Source of the DNA: Phymatolithon calcareum
Taxonomy: Eukaryota; Rhodophyta; Florideophyceae; Hapalidiales
Assembly (NCBI GenBank): GCA_977006965.1
Contig: OZ345374.1
Coordinates: forward strand, 1,736,001 to 1,800,000
Direction: 5' to 3'
DNA: 64,000 bases
How positions within the stretch are numbered: the first letter of the stretch is position 1; each line of letters opens with the position of its first letter. The notes below the pieces were generated by a model, which was given only the letters and a program-made list of their open reading frames with translations, had not been told where the DNA came from and did not search any database. The translations under genes and the position numbers were made by a program. Of this stretch, positions 35,009 to 44,402 are shown piece after piece.

Positions 35009-36113
35009 GGAGGGTGTATTCGCTGTTCATTTTGTAGTTCTTGCTGGTGCTAAATGTTCTTGTCAGTTCGCTTATTGTTCACTTTTGTTGTCGTCTTGGC
35101 GAAAGAACTTAACGCAACTAAATTGATAGTAGATCCCCTGAATTCTCTCTGAAAAAATCCGCGTTATCCCCACCATCAAGTTTGATTCGCGTCAAGTGCA
35201 GGACACGGAGATAGCCGTGTCCGTCGACAATACAATGCGTTGCCGTTTGAATTCAGAATTCGGTGGCGGCCGTCCCACGGTCGTTTAAGCTGTTGTACTA
35301 CAGTACAGGAATGTTTCAACCCTTCGTAAGATCGGTGAATTATTTGTGTCTTCAGGCTGACGTGCGCTCTTGCGTATGAGACTCACTTTCAAAACTGCTT
35401 AAATGCTTCCGGGAATACGTACAGTACAGTATAAAAACGCAACTGGTCAGGTTCGAGTTGGCTCTCCTCGTCCAGTATGTACTGTTGGCCTGGTCCTTTA
35501 GGGTTGAAAAAGCGAATAATGGTGAAATAGTTTTAAATATTTCACCTTTTAAGACTTTTATTAAACTTTTAAAAAAAGTTGAATAAAAGTTATAAAGCAT
35601 TTGAGTGCAGTGCAACATGGAGAGGACGGTAGTCTACCGACCTACGTCCAGAAGGCTCTACCGTCGGTAGAGCCTTCTGGACGTAGGTCCGTGTTGATGC
35701 TTCCAGCTGCCGCTCATCAATACTGTAGAGGCGACGGCTAAAAACTTTTGGTGCATAAAAGTAAATAACTTTTTGTTATGTAACCATAGCGTTGTATAGA
35801 TTTTCCTGTCCTGTAATGCACACACCCGTGCGCGGCACAGGATCCCTTCGGTTGTTGCAAAGGGACCCGTCCCGAAAGGGGCATGTAGGAGGCAGAGAAG
35901 GCATCCGGGAAGCTATACGTTTCTCCACCAAAGTCCACGTTGCGACACGGAATTGCGGTGGACTCTCCATTGCGCCAGATCAATACAGAATCAATCTTTG
36001 GTGACGTGCCTGAACTAGACATAAAAGCCGCAGTCGAACTCGCTAACAATAGGATAGAATGGAAGAATCGCTTCTAACCTTACTATGGGAAACGACAAAA
36101 CGAATGAATGAAA
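35009..36113. other. Intergenic with hairpins
   Basis: No gene is defended; a minus-strand frame at 35738-36049 (103 codons) has no motif. AT-rich hairpins lie at 35520-35583 (exact 9-base arms GGTGAAATA/TATTTCACC, then a second stem with ACTTTTATTAAACTT). A perfect palindrome at 35639-35689 is listed separately. Confidence 0.45.
35639..35689. repeat. Palindrome, exact 25-base arms, 1-base loop
   Basis: Left arm 35639-35663 and right arm 35665-35689 are exact reverse complements around a single T. Each arm includes CCTACGTCCAGAAGGCTCTA. No flanking duplication was found. Confidence 0.9.
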
Positions 36114-36222
36114 AAGCGTTGTATTTATTCTTCTGAATGCTGCTCCGAATCATGTTGGAGAGCATTCGTATCAAGTTCTTCGATTGATACGCAGCAGCAT
36201 TCAGAAGAATAAGACAACGCTT
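36114..36222. repeat. Foldback structure with 31-base arms
   Basis: Left arm 36114-36144 and right arm 36193-36222 pair along AAGCGTTGT..TATTCTTCTGAATGCTGCT with one gap. The 48-base interior contains a second stem (CGTATCAA/TTGATACG), so the whole could fold as a branched hairpin. It resembles a small foldback element but shows no clear target duplication. Confidence 0.75.
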
Positions 36223-36344
36223 TGGTTACAATTGATAGCACCAGTGCTACCAGATGTAACCAGCGTTCTTGAGAACAATTGTATTGTGATGAAAAAGTGT
36301 GGAAGTGTTGTCTTTAGTTAATGCTCCAGTTCCCTTTATCTTAT

Positions 36345-36515
36345 TTTGCTTAAGTAGTCTAACTACAAAGAGTGTCCCCGTAGTGGTGCCCGTTGGTGAA
36401 ATTATTAGACAAGTGTCGGTCGTTGTTAATATCGGTTCACTTGATTACTAACAGTGAACCGCTAGCAAATACAAAGTGAACGGCAAGTTAACGTTACTTT
36501 GCTACATGTTATCTT
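36345..36515 (-). repeat. Dispersed repeat R1, copy B
   Basis: This is the reverse complement of copy A at 31796-32000, with scattered changes. Both strand orientations carry the alternating GTTCACT and AAGTGAAC words that give the repeat internal symmetry. No ORF is present. Confidence 0.7.
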
Positions 36516-38023
36516 TTATTCGGGCATCGAGTTGAGTACAAGAATATTGCTTTATTCTCTTATCCGATTAGGTTCTCGACTTTGCGGAGTTGTGAGTGCT
36601 GACAATTGCAGATTATAATGCAGTTGGTTCACATCTTAGCTGCCGGGGACCATCTTACGCTCAAGCAAGTTGAGGACACATGCTTTTCCTCTATATCCCA
36701 GGTACCCTCCAAGATTGCTTCAACTTCGACCACGGCCTCACGGTGCTCGGATGGGAAATCTGAAGTGTTGGTACAGATTTAGAGCCCATGGCAGGTTCGA
36801 GTAAGCCTCGGGGCCGAGAAAGGGCAGAGTGGTCGTCTCGCTGGTAACGCTAATATTTAGAATGTGGATTCCAACATGAATCGCGACACTGCACACTATG
36901 CACGCACGTCAGTTGCCTGGGTTTACCCCTATGATTGATATCCGGTGCTTGCTAGAAACAACAAATTTTGTCCTATTCAAGAGCCCTTTTTTGAGATAGC
37001 GGAACATTTCTAAATGTAGAGTGGCATAGCCTCCTCACTTTCTTTCTTCATTGCAGAAAACGCTAACTAATGTTTACATGTGAGAATGTCACGCAGCCAC
37101 TCATTGCTCACGAATTTGAGTACTTTGAGCGCTTTCTCACTACATACTTCCTCTACCGATTTAGCGCCAGCACTACCGATGCCTCCCCCCTTGAACTTTC
37201 TGAAGAGATTATGATTTTGTCTGTGAGCCTGCTGCGATACCGCAAGATCACCGGATGAGCTTTCTGGATAGTCGCATCTCAGTGCTCTTCGAAAGAAGCA
37301 AGTGCCAAAGTTAGCTCCAACGTAGTTGTCCATACTCAAAGCAATCTGCTTGTGGACTGACCCGGGGAAGCTGGAAGCAACCCACTGTAGAGAACACGTT
37401 TAGGGTTTGATGACATGAATGCAGCGATAAGTCACCAACAAATTACGCCATCCAACTACGGATCGTCGCAGATCTTGGCGCAGAGCCCATGGGACTGCCA
37501 TCGCAATCATCAGATTTGTGGTTGTAAACTGTCAGCTTTTAGTTGGGTATCATATTGGAGAGAAATCGTGGGCGCGAAAGGAGCCGCAACGCAACATTTC
37601 CGTCGTATTCTGATTCCCGCTATTGTTGAATGTTCGTCCCTCCTTTCAATACAGTATCGTGCTCGCCGCGGACATGCGAGAAGTCGCTTGTGCACAGGGA
37701 GGAATGAAGCGTGGTGAACGATTTTGGGTTGAATTTCTAGACAAAGTATCATAGTGCTGCAGTACTTGCTGCAGCCAAAAAGCTCGAAGCACCCAGGTGT
37801 TTCGGCTTCCCAAATTTGAAAAAATTGGGCCCGTCCCGAGTGCTTCCAGGATCAGAGAGGACCATACATCTATAAAAAAACTATAAAACAGCTTCCCCCA
37901 GGGTGCAAAATTTCTTTCAAAAACAGTTCCGTCTTATGACAATTTTTGTCATAAGTGCTGCGCTCACAGCCAATTTTGTGATAAGATTTCTTTCTCCTCT
38001 CATTCGAAGGATCCACTCGAAGC
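36516..38023. other. Intergenic upstream of the F-box/LRR gene
   Basis: No gene is recognised. A hairpin with exact 10-base arms (CTTATGACAA/TTGTCATAAG) and a TTT loop lies at 37933-37955, about 70 bases before the F-box gene ATG, where it could fall in the 5' leader. Confidence 0.45.
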
Positions 38024-40141
38024 ATGTCCCAAATCCTCTCTGCAGCCGCCAGAGCACCGAATAAGGTGCGCATTATTATGCCGCGCTTGCCGTCACATCC
38101 CACTATGGTGCTCACCAACAAGGATATCATGAATAAGTATACGCTTGCTCATCTGCCCGAGGATCTCCTTGCCCATGTTCTTCGTTTTACAACTTCTTCT
38201 TTGCGCCGTGATGGTCATCCGGGCCGCCCTGCTAGTGTTCGTCATCTTCGCTATGCGGCTGTCTCTCCCGCGTTTCGCCGAGCGTTCTTGCGTCACTTGC
38301 ATGCCGTTGTATTCGATCATCCGGCTTCTACTCGCCTTGCTCAACTCAATTGGGGCTCTCTTCGTGCATGTATAGCGCTTCGTAAAATTGTCGTCACTCG
38401 CGCCGCCCGTCTGAATGATACTCAACTCATCTCCCTTTTTTCACTTCTTGCTGGTCGCGGTATTTTCATTCGCGATTTTGAACTTACTCTCAGTGAAGAT
38501 GTTACCGCGGTTACCCTTGTTGCGCTCGCTGGCCATTTTGGCAGCTATCTCACTCGCCTTCGCGTCGCACTGGTGACCAACCCGCGCGCTCCTCGCATTC
38601 GCACCACGTCTATCAATCATCTCCCCACTGCTAATGACGCTGTTGGAAATGAAGATGAGTTTGATGCGCTACCTCCGCTTGAGCCGCAAGACGCTGAAGC
38701 GGCACCTGTGGTGCAAATGCCACAAGCCCTTTTTGGGGAGCCCGACGATGTCCCACCTCTTGGTGCCGGTGGTAACTTGCAGAATCCTGGATGGCCGAAC
38801 CCACCGGCCATTAACTGGAACCAGTGGGATTTGGGTAACAACCACTTTGTTGGTGGACCAGTGCTTGCTCCTATCTTTCCTCCGCAAATGCACCACGGTT
38901 TTATTGACCGTGCCATTCAGCTTGCTGCCCAAAGCTCGAACCGCAACAAGTTCACAGAGTGTACTGCAGTGGAAACTGGTGACGACGTACCCATTTACAC
39001 AGTTTCGAGTCGCGCAGAATACGAAGCCGTCCAGGTCTTTGCAAATGAACTCGGTATTCATCCCGCCTTCGCGCGCAATGTCACTGAGCTACTCGGCGAT
39101 CTCACTCCGCGAGCCTTCATACATGGGCAATTGCCTCCCAATGGAATTACCGACGCTTCAATAGTCTCTGACGAAGTCGTCAATGATATCCTCTCGCGCA
39201 TGCCGAATCTTGTCGACCTTGCAATCATTCGTACCAAATTCGTCTCGGACCAGGGAGTACTTGCGTTTCTTAAGTGTCCCTTACTCGAAAAGTTGCAGCT
39301 CTGTCATCTGCCCAAGGTGACCGATGATGGGCTTGCGACTGCGGTAAAGGGTCTGTCCAAGCTTCGTGAGCTTTCCCTTTCTAAACTTCCCAGTGTGGGG
39401 GATAATACAATCCGTGCGCTTGTTTCAGGCGATTTAAGCTCAACTTTCCAGTCCCTAAAGCTCGTGATGATGGATCGAGTCACAGACTCCATCATCCAAT
39501 CTCTTGTGAACGGCTGTGAGAGCCTGAAGTCAGTGACTTTCATGTATTGCAGTCGGATTACCAACACTGCGGCATCTCATGTGAGCTGCTCACGGAAGGT
39601 AGAGTCCGTAATTTTCTGCCCTTACTTTTCGTCGCCTCTTTCCTATCGCGCTGTGGTGCATTTGGCGTGCGGGCCGGTGAACCTCAGATCTCTCACCCTT
39701 GGCAGTTGCAAGCGCATTGGGCTTGCGGCGATTGTGGCGATGTCCAACCTTCCCGGCCTTCGCAAACTGCACATGGGTGGCTTGTGCTCTCTTTCCCTAG
39801 ATACAATGAAGGTGCTTGGTGCTTTCTCCCGTTTGGAGAATTTGCTTCTGCAGGGGGACTTATATCTCACCGATCTGGGGGTGAAGTTGCTTTGCGGCCA
39901 GCGTGGGCATCGGTTTATACACTTGGTTTTGTCCGACTCTACAAAGCAAATGTCTGACGAAGCTTTGGACTGTATCATGACGTGGTGTACATCGCTTCGC
40001 ACGCTGGAAGTGTGCGGTAACTTCAAATCAGGTGTTCTTGGCCGTCTACATGATGCGATTCCGCATGCCGATATTCGTGTTCTTGCAGCGGTGGATAACG
40101 TTGGCGGTTTTGTTGACGGAGATCGGTGTGTGTGGGATTGA
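38024..40141 (+). CDS. F-box/leucine-rich repeat protein
   Basis: An intronless frame encodes 705 residues. Near residues 38-60 an F-box-like helix is visible (YTLAHLPEDLLAHVLRF), where LPxxLLxxVL is the motif that contacts SKP1. A long middle region (about 190-270) is Pro, Asn and Gly-rich and poor in structure. From about residue 375 to 690 the cysteine-containing LRR pattern repeats: MPNLVDLAIIRTKFVSDQG, CPLLEKLQLCHLPKVTDDG, LSKLRELSLSKLPSVGDNT, CESLKSVTFMYCSRITNTA and PVNLRSLTLGSCKRIGLAA. This matches FBXL/GRR1-type substrate receptors of SCF ubiquitin ligases, cytosolic or nuclear. The substrate cannot be told. The DCN1-like protein in this window acts on the same class of ligases, but the two genes are 23 kb apart, so the link is only thematic. 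A 26-base palindrome lies in the 3' region. Confidence 0.85.
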   Translation: MSQILSAAARAPNKVRIIMPRLPSHPTMVLTNKDIMNKYTLAHLPEDLLAHVLRFTTSSLRRDGHPGRPASVRHLRYAAVSPAFRRAFLRHLHAVVFDHPASTRLAQLNWGSLRACIALRKIVVTRAARLNDTQLISLFSLLAGRGIFIRDFELTLSEDVTAVTLVALAGHFGSYLTRLRVALVTNPRAPRIRTTSINHLPTANDAVGNEDEFDALPPLEPQDAEAAPVVQMPQALFGEPDDVPPLGAGGNLQNPGWPNPPAINWNQWDLGNNHFVGGPVLAPIFPPQMHHGFIDRAIQLAAQSSNRNKFTECTAVETGDDVPIYTVSSRAEYEAVQVFANELGIHPAFARNVTELLGDLTPRAFIHGQLPPNGITDASIVSDEVVNDILSRMPNLVDLAIIRTKFVSDQGVLAFLKCPLLEKLQLCHLPKVTDDGLATAVKGLSKLRELSLSKLPSVGDNTIRALVSGDLSSTFQSLKLVMMDRVTDSIIQSLVNGCESLKSVTFMYCSRITNTAASHVSCSRKVESVIFCPYFSSPLSYRAVVHLACGPVNLRSLTLGSCKRIGLAAIVAMSNLPGLRKLHMGGLCSLSLDTMKVLGAFSRLENLLLQGDLYLTDLGVKLLCGQRGHRFIHLVLSDSTKQMSDEALDCIMTWCTSLRTLEVCGNFKSGVLGRLHDAIPHADIRVLAAVDNVGGFVDGDRCVWD

Positions 40142-40209
40142 CTTTATGCGAGCGCTAACCATTTTTGAGGATTATTTGCTGTTTACTCTTTTGAACGTTA
40201 TTGCTGTTT

Positions 40210-40235
40210 AACTATCCGGCAATTGCCGGATAGTT
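40210..40235. repeat. Perfect 26-base palindrome downstream of the F-box gene
   Basis: Exact 13-base arms with no spacer (AACTATCCGGCAA and its complement) lie 69 bases after the stop codon. It would form a strong hairpin in the 3' untranslated RNA if transcribed. Whether it marks the transcript end is unknown. Confidence 0.85.
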
Positions 40236-40549
40236 TGGAGAGAGGACTGGAATGTCAGTTTACATATTTTTATTCGCAGATTTACAAATTTGGGCATCCT
40301 GCTGTTTCAGTACACACGTGTTCTAAGAACCTTTAGAAGTGCTGCCAAGGCATGTAACCATCTCAAGACTGATGATTTCCATCTGGTTCGCAGCTTTGAG
40401 GCGCCCCGATGACTTTAGTTTTTTTTAGCGTTCGATCTGCAGACTTGTCAACTTGAAAAGTAATCCTCTTGTTTGTGGCTTACAGTTGATAACCTGAAAA
40501 CATCTGTTTTGATCAAGCCTGTGATGGATAAAGGTTCCAAGGTTGAAAC

Positions 40550-41464
40550 ATGGCAGACAATGGCCCTCGGCCAGTTCTCGCGAAGCGCCGACGCGCGCGC
40601 TCGCGTTTCGCAAGCGCTGCATCCACAGCGAATGTCTACGTGGGCAATCTCCCCACTGACGCGACAGAGGCAGACTTGCGGGCCTTGTTAAATGACACCG
40701 TTGAGGTAGTGTCTGTGCGCGTTCCGCGTTCCGCGGCATCCGACCGAGCCGTGTCTCGGGGATTTGGCTTTGTTGAATTTCGCTCCGCGGCGGACGCGGA
40801 CGCCGGCATTGCACTTTTGGCGCATGCGACGATGCAGGGCCGGCGGTTGCGGGCGCGCATTGCCACTGACCGCCCATCACGAGGCGTTGGCGTACAGGAG
40901 GAGAATACTCAGTATGAGTGGGGCGGAAGTAAAGCAGCAACATCGGAGGTATCTGTGTCGGCGATCGTAAACACTGCGCCCACACTAGAAACATCGGGAG
41001 CACTACGTGCTGCGGCTGCAAACACAGCGTCGGCGAGTGTGAGGCACAACGGGCAGGATCTGTACGTGGAACCCGGGGATTCAGCCATGCCGGACGCAAC
41101 GGAAGGCTGGCGAATATTCGTATTCAAGGGGGACGATATCGTTGAAACTGGGACTAAAGGCGGTTCTTATCACTTAAGCGGTGGTAGATGCTTCATGTTC
41201 GGAAGAGACCGGGATGTTGTGCACATTCCTGTGGATAACCCCAGCTGTTCGAAGCTGCATGCGGTGATTCAATTCCGGCGTTTCCGGGATACGGCTGGTA
41301 ATTCGGGTACACGGCCATACATTTTTGATCTTGATTCCAGAAATGGGACTTTTCTTAACAAGGAACGGATTGAGGGGAGGCGGTTCATTGAGCTTCGAAG
41401 TAAGGATGTTCTCCGATTTGGAGTGAGCACGCGGGACTATGTGCTGATATCAGAAAATGAATGA
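40550..41464 (+). CDS. RRM-FHA fusion protein of the SNIP1/Pml1/DAWDLE family
   Basis: One continuous frame of 304 residues joins two domains. Residues 28-107 form an RNA recognition motif with RNP2 VYVGNL and RNP1 RGFGFVEF. Residues 186-302 are an FHA domain closely resembling SNIP1/Pml1: FGRDRDVVHIPVDNPSCSKL (phosphopeptide-binding Arg and Ser), then PYIFDLDSRNGTFLNKERIE and DVLRFGVSTRDYVL. In yeast and animals the FHA protein Pml1/SNIP1 belongs to the RES complex, which retains unspliced pre-mRNA and assists Bact spliceosome assembly; plant DAWDLE acts in small-RNA biogenesis. Those homologues lack an RRM. A separate RES subunit, Snu17/RBMX2, has one, but this RRM is generic and not clearly Snu17-like. 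The linker (110-180) is Ala/Thr/Ser-rich. The gene lies 408 bases after the F-box gene and converges on enolase. Confidence 0.88.
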   Translation: MADNGPRPVLAKRRRARSRFASAASTANVYVGNLPTDATEADLRALLNDTVEVVSVRVPRSAASDRAVSRGFGFVEFRSAADADAGIALLAHATMQGRRLRARIATDRPSRGVGVQEENTQYEWGGSKAATSEVSVSAIVNTAPTLETSGALRAAAANTASASVRHNGQDLYVEPGDSAMPDATEGWRIFVFKGDDIVETGTKGGSYHLSGGRCFMFGRDRDVVHIPVDNPSCSKLHAVIQFRRFRDTAGNSGTRPYIFDLDSRNGTFLNKERIEGRRFIELRSKDVLRFGVSTRDYVLISENE

Positions 41465-41679
41465 ATCACGTTGACCAAAGTCACAGGATTTTACGAAAGC
41501 CTTTGGCGTATCTTTGAGCCACATGGGCTGGACTTCGCAGTGCAGGAACAAGAATAAACTTTCAAAATTTAACACTGTCAATCCGACGAACAAAATTTGT
41601 AAAGCGTAGAACTGAAAATTGGAACTGAAATAAATTTGGATGAGAGGTAGCGTCGCTATAGTACGTAGTTCCGGCGACA
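41465..41679. other. Short convergent spacer
   Basis: 215 bases separate the stops of the RRM-FHA gene and enolase. It must hold both transcript ends. No strong hairpin is seen. Confidence 0.5.
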
Positions 41680-43212
41680 TTATGGAGAACGGAACTTTTC
41701 TCCGGCGTAGATGGCTTTGTCTCCAAGTTGCTCAGCGATTCGTAAAAGCTGATTATACTTCGCAAGACGTTCTGAGCGACAGGGGGCACCAGTCTTGATC
41801 TGACCTGTTTCCAAACCAACGACAAGATCTAAAGAGCAAAAACCGCAACCCAAAGAACCGCATAACAGAATTAGAACATGAGACACCACTTCAGCATCAG
41901 ATGGAAAAGAATCAATCACGGTCTTACCTGCAATGAACGAATCTTCCGTCTCTCCAGAACGGTGCGAGACCATTACTCCCCAACCGGCAGCCTGAGCCTT
42001 GTTGCATGCATCAATGGCCTCGGAAATTGAGCCAATCTGATTAATTTTCAGGAGCAGAGCATTAACAGATTTTTCCCTCACCGCGCGGTCAATCTTCTTG
42101 ACATTCGTAACAGTAAGATCGTCGCCAACAATCTGCGTGTGTTCCCCAACTTCAGCGGTGAGTTTGGCATACGCGCCCCAGTCATCTTCGTCGAAAGGAT
42201 CTTCGATGGTCGCCATGGGATAATCTCTAATGAAACCCTTATACAATTCGCCCAATTCGCTACTCGTCAATCTCGAAATAGAAGCCTCATTCTTGAAATC
42301 CAAATCATAGTACGCGCCATCTTTCCGATAGAACTCGCTTGCCGCAACATCCATGCCAAGTTTCACCCTTCCCGTATACCCCGCCTTTTCAATTGCCGCG
42401 ACCAGCAGGTCGAGCCCTTCCTCACTACCAGACACGTTCGGTGCAAAGCCGCCTTCATCTCCCACGCTAGTTGCGTCCAAGCCGTATCGTTTCTTTATGA
42501 CTGCCTTAAGAGAGGCGTAAATCTCAGCGCCCATCTGCATCGCCTCTTGAAACGATTCTGCGCCGGTTGGCAACACCATAAACTCCTGCATGGCCAGGTT
42601 GTTTCCCGCGTGACTGCCGCCATTAATGACGTTGAACACCGGCACGGGCATGATGTGCGGGTCACCACCCTTACCTGCGATTTCGGAGATATGCTTGTAC
42701 AGCGGGACGCGCTTCGCAGCCGCACCAGCCATGCACGCAGCCATAGACACGCCGAGAATTGCGTTGGCGCCAAGCACAGATTTATTCTCCGTCCCATCAA
42801 TTGAACGGAGCAAATCATCAAAAGCACTCTGATCGATCACATTCACATCGATGATTTTCGGTGCAATCAGGTCATTGATATTCGACACCGCGCGAAGTAC
42901 GCCCTTACCGCCGAAGCGCGACTTGTCGCCATCTCGCAACTCCAGAGCCTCGTATGCGCCCGTCGACGCTCCAGATGGCACTGCCGCTCGGAATGTACCT
43001 GCGGCGGTCTCGAGATCCACTTCCACCGTCGGGTTGCCACGGGAATCTAGGATCTCGCGCGCTTTTACACTGCTAATCGCACTACTTTCCACTGGCACGG
43101 AAGTCCGTGCAGCAGGGGCAGCGGTACAGCACCAGGTTCGTTTCGAAACTGAAGCACATCGCTCCCACGACGGACCGAGAGAGAGCGGAAATGATAGAAA
43201 TGCTGGCTGCAT
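41680..43212 (-). CDS. ENO: Enolase (phosphopyruvate hydratase)
   Basis: Two exons, 41928-43212 and 41680-41828, with one GT..AG intron (41829-41927), give 477 residues. Enolase interconverts 2-phosphoglycerate and phosphoenolpyruvate. The active-site blocks are intact: [56 protein letters not shown] (proton-transfer Glu), [22 protein letters not shown] and VGDDLTVTN (Mg-binding acids), [10 protein letters not shown] (Lys base), [15 protein letters not shown] and [18 protein letters not shown]. The intron is 99 bases and has no stop in frame, so retention would insert 33 residues after SFIA. About 45 residues precede the usual start, hydrophobic then Ser/Arg-rich with no acids early ([20 protein letters not shown]), which could be a plastid or mitochondrial transit peptide; a missed 5' exon is the alternative. 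The ATG at 43212 is used; another lies at 43254. Confidence 0.93.
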   Translation of the reverse strand: MQPAFLSFPLSLGPSWERCASVSKRTWCCTAAPAARTSVPVESSAISSVKAREILDSRGNPTVEVDLETAAGTFRAAVPSGASTGAYEALELRDGDKSRFGGKGVLRAVSNINDLIAPKIIDVNVIDQSAFDDLLRSIDGTENKSVLGANAILGVSMAACMAGAAAKRVPLYKHISEIAGKGGDPHIMPVPVFNVINGGSHAGNNLAMQEFMVLPTGAESFQEAMQMGAEIYASLKAVIKKRYGLDATSVGDEGGFAPNVSGSEEGLDLLVAAIEKAGYTGRVKLGMDVAASEFYRKDGAYYDLDFKNEASISRLTSSELGELYKGFIRDYPMATIEDPFDEDDWGAYAKLTAEVGEHTQIVGDDLTVTNVKKIDRAVREKSVNALLLKINQIGSISEAIDACNKAQAAGWGVMVSHRSGETEDSFIAGKTVIDSFPSDAEVVSHVLILLCGSLGCGFCSLDLVVGLETGQIKTGAPCRSERLAKYNQLLRIAEQLGDKAIYAGEKFRSP

Positions 43213-44402
43213 CTTTGCGCTGCGGTCTGATTGTCCAGGTTCGTCTGTAAACAATGCGGGAGGTCAAAGTCTGAGATTTCGATCGATCATGGATCAGCGA
43301 TATAATTTTATGATTTAAATTCTTCGCAACTAAATGAAAAGCATCTCCGCTGCGGATTTGGACATAGCGGAGATCATGGCCGAATTTGGCTCAAAATCGT
43401 CAGTTCCCCGAAACCATCTACAGCTTTTCCAAAAACTTGAGGAGGAAACTACCATTGATCTCCACATCACAGCATGAGAGAGAAGAACAATATGAAGAAG
43501 ACTATGACATCTCGCCACGGGATAGATTGCGAAGATGCTCCTTTGCAACTTAAAAGAGGGTGAAACAAGTACTTTGCACATCAGGAATAATGTATAAGTT
43601 GCAGGACTGACGTCCCCTCTGCGAACGCCAAATTCTAAAAAAGGAGGTCGTCTAAATCTTTGCTCCTTCAACGAGCCCTGATCAAGGTGAGTTAGGTGAA
43701 AATGTCTCGGTCCTTTCTTCTTATCCGTCTTGCTCTTTTGATACCCGAACAAGTGCCGACTCCAACTGACATCATTCAGGGCTCACAAAAGTTCGCGCAC
43801 AAGATATTATTCCTACAACGCTCGCAAGTCGGAGAACGTTCTCAACGTCCAGTCTTTGCAAAACATTCTTGATAGCCCGAAGTGTCCGGGGCAAGCAATC
43901 TTAAGAACTTGGCAAAATGGAGAGGAAACCAGTACTTGACGTCATTGTCTAACATTGTCACCGTCTTGGCATCTACGTTTTGAAAAATCGGCAGTTAAAT
44001 TGAGTTCTAAGACTTGTTCGGTACCCATTTGTCTGGTGCAGTAATGAAAATGTTGAGCAACGCATGCTTTGTTCAATTTGACTCGAAGAAATCATGCGTT
44101 GATTCCAGATGTCAAATACAACCCCTGCAGAGGGCCCTTTTGTTCTCTGCTCGTATATCTCGTTCTGTGGTCAAAACGAAGATGAGCCAAGTACGGCCTA
44201 GGATAGCCAAGAGAGAGTATCGCAGCAGCGCGGACGAGCACTCACAACAGATGCAGATAATTGGTGTAAGCAGGTGGTGAGAGAGAATAAAAATTCGACA
44301 TCGTACGCTCGAAAAAATGAGAGGGTCTTATCAATTTTTTGCAACCCAGCCGAGAATAATTCGCAGCTCACCGACGGTACCTAGATTGGGCGCGCACAGA
44401 TA
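43213..44402. other. Divergent region between enolase and sirtuin
   Basis: About 1.2 kb lies between the two starts. Short frames occur on both strands without motifs. Promoters of both genes are expected here. No repeat is recognised. Confidence 0.45.

Noticed and set aside
31663-36515. R1 copies A and B as terminal inverted repeats of a 4.7 kb composite transposon carrying CHMP2
   Set aside because: No target duplication was found at the outer ends. A third copy occurs alone at 61 kb. The contents are a host gene plus unrelated element debris. Two independent insertions in opposite orientation explain it better.
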